Assembly (NCBI GenBank): GCA_023432655.1
Contig: JAEYUK010000170.1
Coordinates: 1 to 17,929, forward strand
Direction: 5' to 3'
Length of the DNA: 17,929 nucleotides
From: Pseudomonadota bacterium
GTDB lineage: Bacteria > Bdellovibrionota > Bacteriovoracia > Bacteriovoracales > Bacteriovoracaceae
In this document: in pieces, positions 15,224-17,929 of the stretch
Position numbering within the stretch: the first letter of the stretch is position 1
Layout of the letters: every line of letters begins with the position of its first letter
Position numbers and translations under genes: made by a program
Notes under the pieces: generated by a model
What the model was told of the DNA's origin: nothing
Database searches by the model: none
Seen by the model: the letters and a program-made list of their open reading frames with translations, nothing else

Positions 15224-16198
15224 CTACAGTATATTTGAAAAGAATTTGCAGTAAACCTCATAGGCATAGTCCCCATAACCGCCGGCCATTACGTAAGTTT
15301 GGGGTATGTTTCTTTCTTTAAGAAAGTTATAAACCATGAGGTCTCGTTTAAGCATTTCATCTTGAGAGAGTTTAAGAAGTCCTGAACTAGGAAGTTGATC
15401 TTTTTCATAAGGGTCACTTCCTTGAACGATAATGGCCAGATCTGGATGTTTTTGAAGTTGTTCTAAAGACAGAAGACCTTGTTCAAGTTTCTGTAGGTAG
15501 GTTTTCTCTTCCCCGATTGAAATTCCAATTTCAATATCACTAGGTATAAACCACGGGTCCTCTTTTGATCCGGAATCTAAGGGCCAGCCTTTTTCCATGT
15601 GAATACTTAAGGTTCTGATGGATTCATCGCCTACGGTGAGTTCGGCGGTACCATCACCCTTATGGGCATCCACATCGATAATCCATATGTTTTTCACAAG
15701 TTTCAAATTTTGAAGCCATCTGGCCGTAATAACGATGTCATTAAGCATGCAAAATCCGCGGCCGCCAAAACTCATGGCATGATGGTAACCTCCGCCGAGG
15801 TAGTAGCTTTCACCGCATTTCAGGGCTTCTAGGGAAGCGGCCATCGTTCCTTTAATTTGCAGAAGAACTTTACTGACTAATTCCTCTAATGAGAACTCTG
15901 CACTCTCTGGAGTGTAGCGGTTATAGGTACCATCTGGATTTATTAACTCAAAAGTTTGGGCCACGGCCTTTATGATTTCATCTTTTCTCCCAAACAGCTG
16001 ATTCAGATATTTTTCAGTATGAACCCGGGCCAGATCTTGGCGGGATAGCTCAATAGAACTCAGATAATCCGAGATAATTGGATGGTTTCTTTGATTCAAA
16101 TATTCTACAATTTTTAAAATTCGCCCATCGGTCATAGGGATTTGAATTCCATATGCTGGAAGACCTAATAAAGCTTCTGGATTAAAAAATATCTTCAT
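15224..16198 (-). CDS. Histone-deacetylase-family (HDAC/AcuC-like) deacetylase
   Basis: A 324-residue arginase-fold amidohydrolase of the class I/II HDAC superfamily, cytoplasmic. The His pair of GGGYHHA (139-140), the zinc ligands in IDVDAHKGDGT (D177, H179) and QGSDPYEKDQL (D262), and the transition-state Tyr of AGGYG (308) are all present, so it should be a working zinc deacetylase. Substrates of bacterial members include acetylpolyamines and acetyl-lysine of acetyl-CoA synthetase; the real one is unknown. I chose the ATG at 16198, whose product opens MKIFFNP in the family way; a longer start at 16225 would extend it by 9 residues. A TACAAT -10 box lies 6 nt upstream and no Shine-Dalgarno is present. 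Confidence 0.88.
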   Translation of the reverse strand: MKIFFNPEALLGLPAYGIQIPMTDGRILKIVEYLNQRNHPIISDYLSSIELSRQDLARVHTEKYLNQLFGRKDEIIKAVAQTFELINPDGTYNRYTPESAEFSLEELVSKVLLQIKGTMAASLEALKCGESYYLGGGYHHAMSFGGRGFCMLNDIVITARWLQNLKLVKNIWIIDVDAHKGDGTAELTVGDESIRTLSIHMEKGWPLDSGSKEDPWFIPSDIEIGISIGEEKTYLQKLEQGLLSLEQLQKHPDLAIIVQGSDPYEKDQLPSSGLLKLSQDEMLKRDLMVYNFLKERNIPQTYVMAGGYGDYAYEVYCKFFSNIL

Positions 16199-16204
16199 AT
16201 GGGC

Positions 16205-16210
16205 ATTGTA
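16205..16210 (-). promoter_or_regulatory. -10 box (TACAAT) for the HDAC gene, leaderless spacing
   Basis: On the minus strand TACAAT is followed by 6 nt and then the ATG at 16198, so transcription should start at the start codon. No good -35 is seen. The same stretch lies inside the longer frame from 16225, which speaks against that start. Confidence 0.4.
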
Positions 16211-16239
16211 TGACGAAACCATCACTTTTGGAGTAATTT

Positions 16240-16638
16240 ATGAAGTCCCTTTTGATAATGAGCTCATTGTTTCTTTCTTTTCACACTTTTGCCCAAGAAG
16301 TCTATACTTTTGATTGCGCTTCTGATCAGGGTTACCTGGTGGTGAGAGTTGAAGCTGAAAAGTTTAATTCCCAATTAAAGCAAGTCCCAGGCGAGTTTGA
16401 AATTCATTCGGATAATGGTTCTGAAGTTTTCACCAGTGCTTCCTTTTCAAACCGTTTAATTAATAGCTCATCCGGTGTTTTTAGATTTTTAATTGGTATG
16501 GGAAGAGGCGGATCGGCCAATATGAGAGGTAACTTTCTTGATCAGAGCGGCAGCTTTTCAGTGAAAACGGCAAAAAATAGTTTCAGTTCTAATGAAGCTG
16601 TATGTCGATTTGATAATGGCCTTGCCACGGAAGAATAA
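16240..16638 (+). CDS. Exported small hypothetical protein
   Basis: A 132-residue protein with a Sec signal (MKSLLIMSSLFLSFHTFA, cut before QEV). The mature part has Cys at TFDCASD and AVCRFDN, likely one disulfide, and beta-strands with a Gly-rich turn (IGMGRGGSANMRG). I do not recognise the family. TGGAG lies 6 nt before the ATG, a good ribosome site, in contrast to the divergent HDAC gene. A GC-rich hairpin follows the stop. Confidence 0.65.
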   Translation: MKSLLIMSSLFLSFHTFAQEVYTFDCASDQGYLVVRVEAEKFNSQLKQVPGEFEIHSDNGSEVFTSASFSNRLINSSSGVFRFLIGMGRGGSANMRGNFLDQSGSFSVKTAKNSFSSNEAVCRFDNGLATEE

Positions 16639-16645
16639 ATAATAA

Positions 16646-16663
16646 GGCCCCATGAATGGGGCC
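16646..16663. terminator. GC-rich hairpin between convergent genes
   Basis: GGCCCCA (16646-16652) pairs with TGGGGCC (16657-16663) around TGAA. The minus-strand side continues into TTATTATTTATT, a fair T tract, so it best serves the gene ending at 16672; the plus side has only a short T stretch. Confidence 0.6.
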
Positions 16664-16671
16664 CTCTTAAG

Positions 16672-17130
16672 CTATTTGATTTTACAACCCTGAATAATTT
16701 CAGTCGAACGCTCTAACAAACATCTGAACTTTTGCTTAATGATTAGAGTAGAGCCGCGAACCTCAACCGTTTTCTTATAACTTAATTGTGGAGTATTGCC
16801 ACAACCTACAGATCCACCAGGTCTTAGTCCAGAGTCATCAAGGACAAAGAGAGTTACACCATCTTTAATCTCTTTTTTGGCATTATCCATGTGGGCCACA
16901 GGAGTGAAATAGGCCACAGATTCAATTGAAATGGACTCATCTCCGCCATATGGGTTCATGATGATCCGACAGTCTGTACCCGCTTCGCCATTTACATTTT
17001 TTCCATTCACCATTGATATGAATTCACCATCTTTATTCAAAAGATTTTTTACTTCCCTAGGTAAGGCCGCAAATGAATTCATTGAAAAAGCGATGAGTGC
17101 TAGTAGTAAGTTTACTTTGATTATTGTCAT
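16672..17130 (-). CDS. Exported hypothetical protein
   Basis: A 152-residue protein with a Sec signal (MTIIKVNLLLALIAFSMNSFA, cut before ALP). The mature part is beta-rich with four Cys (GTDCRII, VGCGNT, FRCLLE and QGCKIK), probably two disulfides. I do not recognise the family. AGGAG stands 5 nt before the ATG. An extended -10 (TGCTATGAT) with no clear -35 stands upstream, so it has its own promoter and normal initiation. The convergent neighbour is another small exported protein. Confidence 0.68.
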   Translation of the reverse strand: MTIIKVNLLLALIAFSMNSFAALPREVKNLLNKDGEFISMVNGKNVNGEAGTDCRIIMNPYGGDESISIESVAYFTPVAHMDNAKKEIKDGVTLFVLDDSGLRPGGSVGCGNTPQLSYKKTVEVRGSTLIIKQKFRCLLERSTEIIQGCKIK

Positions 17131-17162
17131 GTTGACTCCTATGATACAGTTTTTATTTCTGG

Positions 17163-17171
17163 ATCATAGCA
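17163..17171 (-). promoter_or_regulatory. Extended -10 promoter of the exported gene at 17130
   Basis: On the minus strand TGCTATGAT forms a TGn-extended -10 box. The predicted start near 17156 gives a leader of about 26 nt with AGGAG. On the plus strand a TATAAT at 17209-17214 is a weak candidate for the hemerythrin gene, about 150 nt from its start. Confidence 0.4.
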
Positions 17172-17372
17172 CAGTAAATTTCTTCGAAGTGTTCCTGGAA
17201 CGCATCTCTATAATTTCTACAAAAAAGTTTTAAAACAAAAATGCTCCTTAAAGAACTCTTAAGAAAGTCTTTTTACTAAGGTGTTTTCCCTTATCAGTCC
17301 GATCTTAGGCAAGAATTAATTCCCTTAAGCTTTTTCATTAAGAGACACTGAAACTACAACCCAGGAGGAGCT

Positions 17373-17903
17373 ATGGATATATATTCAATTCTTAAAAACG
17401 ATCATGAAGAAGTAAAAAGTCTTTTAAACGAACTCATCGCTTTAGATGAAGATGACAGTTACCGAGGCGTATTAGTGACTCAGATTGAGCAGGCCCTTAT
17501 TCCACATGCCCGAGCAGAGGAATCGATCTTTTATAATTCTATCCGTGCCCTTTCCGATCAGACCGAGGTCATGCATTCCTTTAAAGAACACATGGAAGCC
17601 GAAACTCTCCTCCGAGGTCTTCAGTTTAAAGAAGGCGTGAAAATGGATTGGAAGAGTACGGCGATTAAACTCAAAGATGCTCTGGAACATCATATGCGAG
17701 AAGAAGAAGGAAAAATATTCTCTGAGGCGAAGAAGCTATTTAGTGAAGAGGATGCCCGGATGATGGGGGATGCATTTGTGTCTATGAAGAAGCAGGTTGC
17801 CAATCAGGGATTTATGAAGAATTCTTTCGATATGATTGTTAATATGATGCCGCCGCGTTTTGTAGATAGAATTCGAAATCTTGGTGATGTGAACAGATCT
17901 TGA
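17373..17903 (+). CDS. Hemerythrin-type HHE domain protein
   Basis: A 176-residue cytoplasmic four-helix protein of the hemerythrin HHE family, binding a di-iron centre that senses or carries O2, NO or related species. The metal-site pattern is present: H11 in KNDHEEV, HARAEE (H45, E49), the MHSFKEH region (H68/H73) and EHHMREEE (H107, E111). The helical tail after about residue 125 (SMKKQVANQGFMKNSF) is an extension that I do not recognise. AGGAGG stands ahead of the ATG, a strong ribosome site. The 242-bp gap upstream contains no other gene. The remaining 26 bp after the stop hold only AGAAGAGGCCCCT, possibly the left arm of a terminator cut by the window edge. Confidence 0.88.
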   Translation: MDIYSILKNDHEEVKSLLNELIALDEDDSYRGVLVTQIEQALIPHARAEESIFYNSIRALSDQTEVMHSFKEHMEAETLLRGLQFKEGVKMDWKSTAIKLKDALEHHMREEEGKIFSEAKKLFSEEDARMMGDAFVSMKKQVANQGFMKNSFDMIVNMMPPRFVDRIRNLGDVNRS

Positions 17904-17929
17904 ATAGAGAACAGAAGAGGCCCCTTTCT

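Noticed and set aside
16931..17233. Plus-strand frame of about 100 codons opposite the exported gene at 17130
   Set aside because: It is a shadow of the minus-strand gene, with no ribosome site and no recognisable domain.
1..17929. Mobile elements, CRISPR arrays or prophage
   Set aside because: No transposase, integrase, terminal inverted repeats or spaced repeats were found; the only internal repeats are protein repeats in the RCC1 and FG-GAP genes.

Overview
The window reads as ordinary chromosome from a moderately low-GC Gram-negative bacterium that exports many proteins. Nearly half of the genes begin with a Sec signal peptide or a lipobox. The mix of FG-GAP and RCC1 lipoproteins, a caspase-like exported protein, a histone-deacetylase homologue and DUF6172 would suit Bdellovibrionota, perhaps Bacteriovoracales. 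That placement is inference and no marker here fixes it. I see no phage, transposase, CRISPR or plasmid signals.

Layout. (1) 1-2434: the 3' part of a guanosine/inosine kinase gene (gsk), coupled by a TAATG overlap to an unrecognised gene with a weak nuclease-like motif, facing a small gene that looks like half of an ABC ATPase with its catalytic motifs lost. (2) 2496-6186: a divergent MnmA paralogue overlapping an exported M28-family protein that has lost nearly all metal ligands, then canonical mnmA with a clear sigma70 promoter placed so that the mRNA should start at the ATG, then a small four-cysteine protein on the other strand. (3) 6187-7036: a bulged hairpin upstream of a small acidic protein, then tRNA-Leu(GAG) and a strong bidirectional terminator. 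(4) 7037-9493: an exported unknown protein, an RCC1 beta-propeller lipoprotein with regular cysteine pairs, and a DUF6172 protein. (5) 9566-12229: a tight SDR / FG-GAP-UnbV lipoprotein / NTF2-like trio. (6) 12238-15222: exported small proteins, a caspase-like exported protein coupled to one of them, and a beta-rich lipoprotein. (7) 15224-17903: an HDAC-family deacetylase, two small exported proteins and a hemerythrin.

The genes do not form one pathway. The recurring themes are tRNA wobble thiolation (two MnmA-type genes), exported degenerate enzymes, beta-propeller lipoproteins on the envelope, and several genes that lack a Shine-Dalgarno site but carry a -10 box 5-6 nt before the ATG. The strongest candidates for something undescribed are the MnmA-paralogue / dead-M28 overlap, the small-protein / caspase-like pair at 12761-14556, and the leaderless start architecture.
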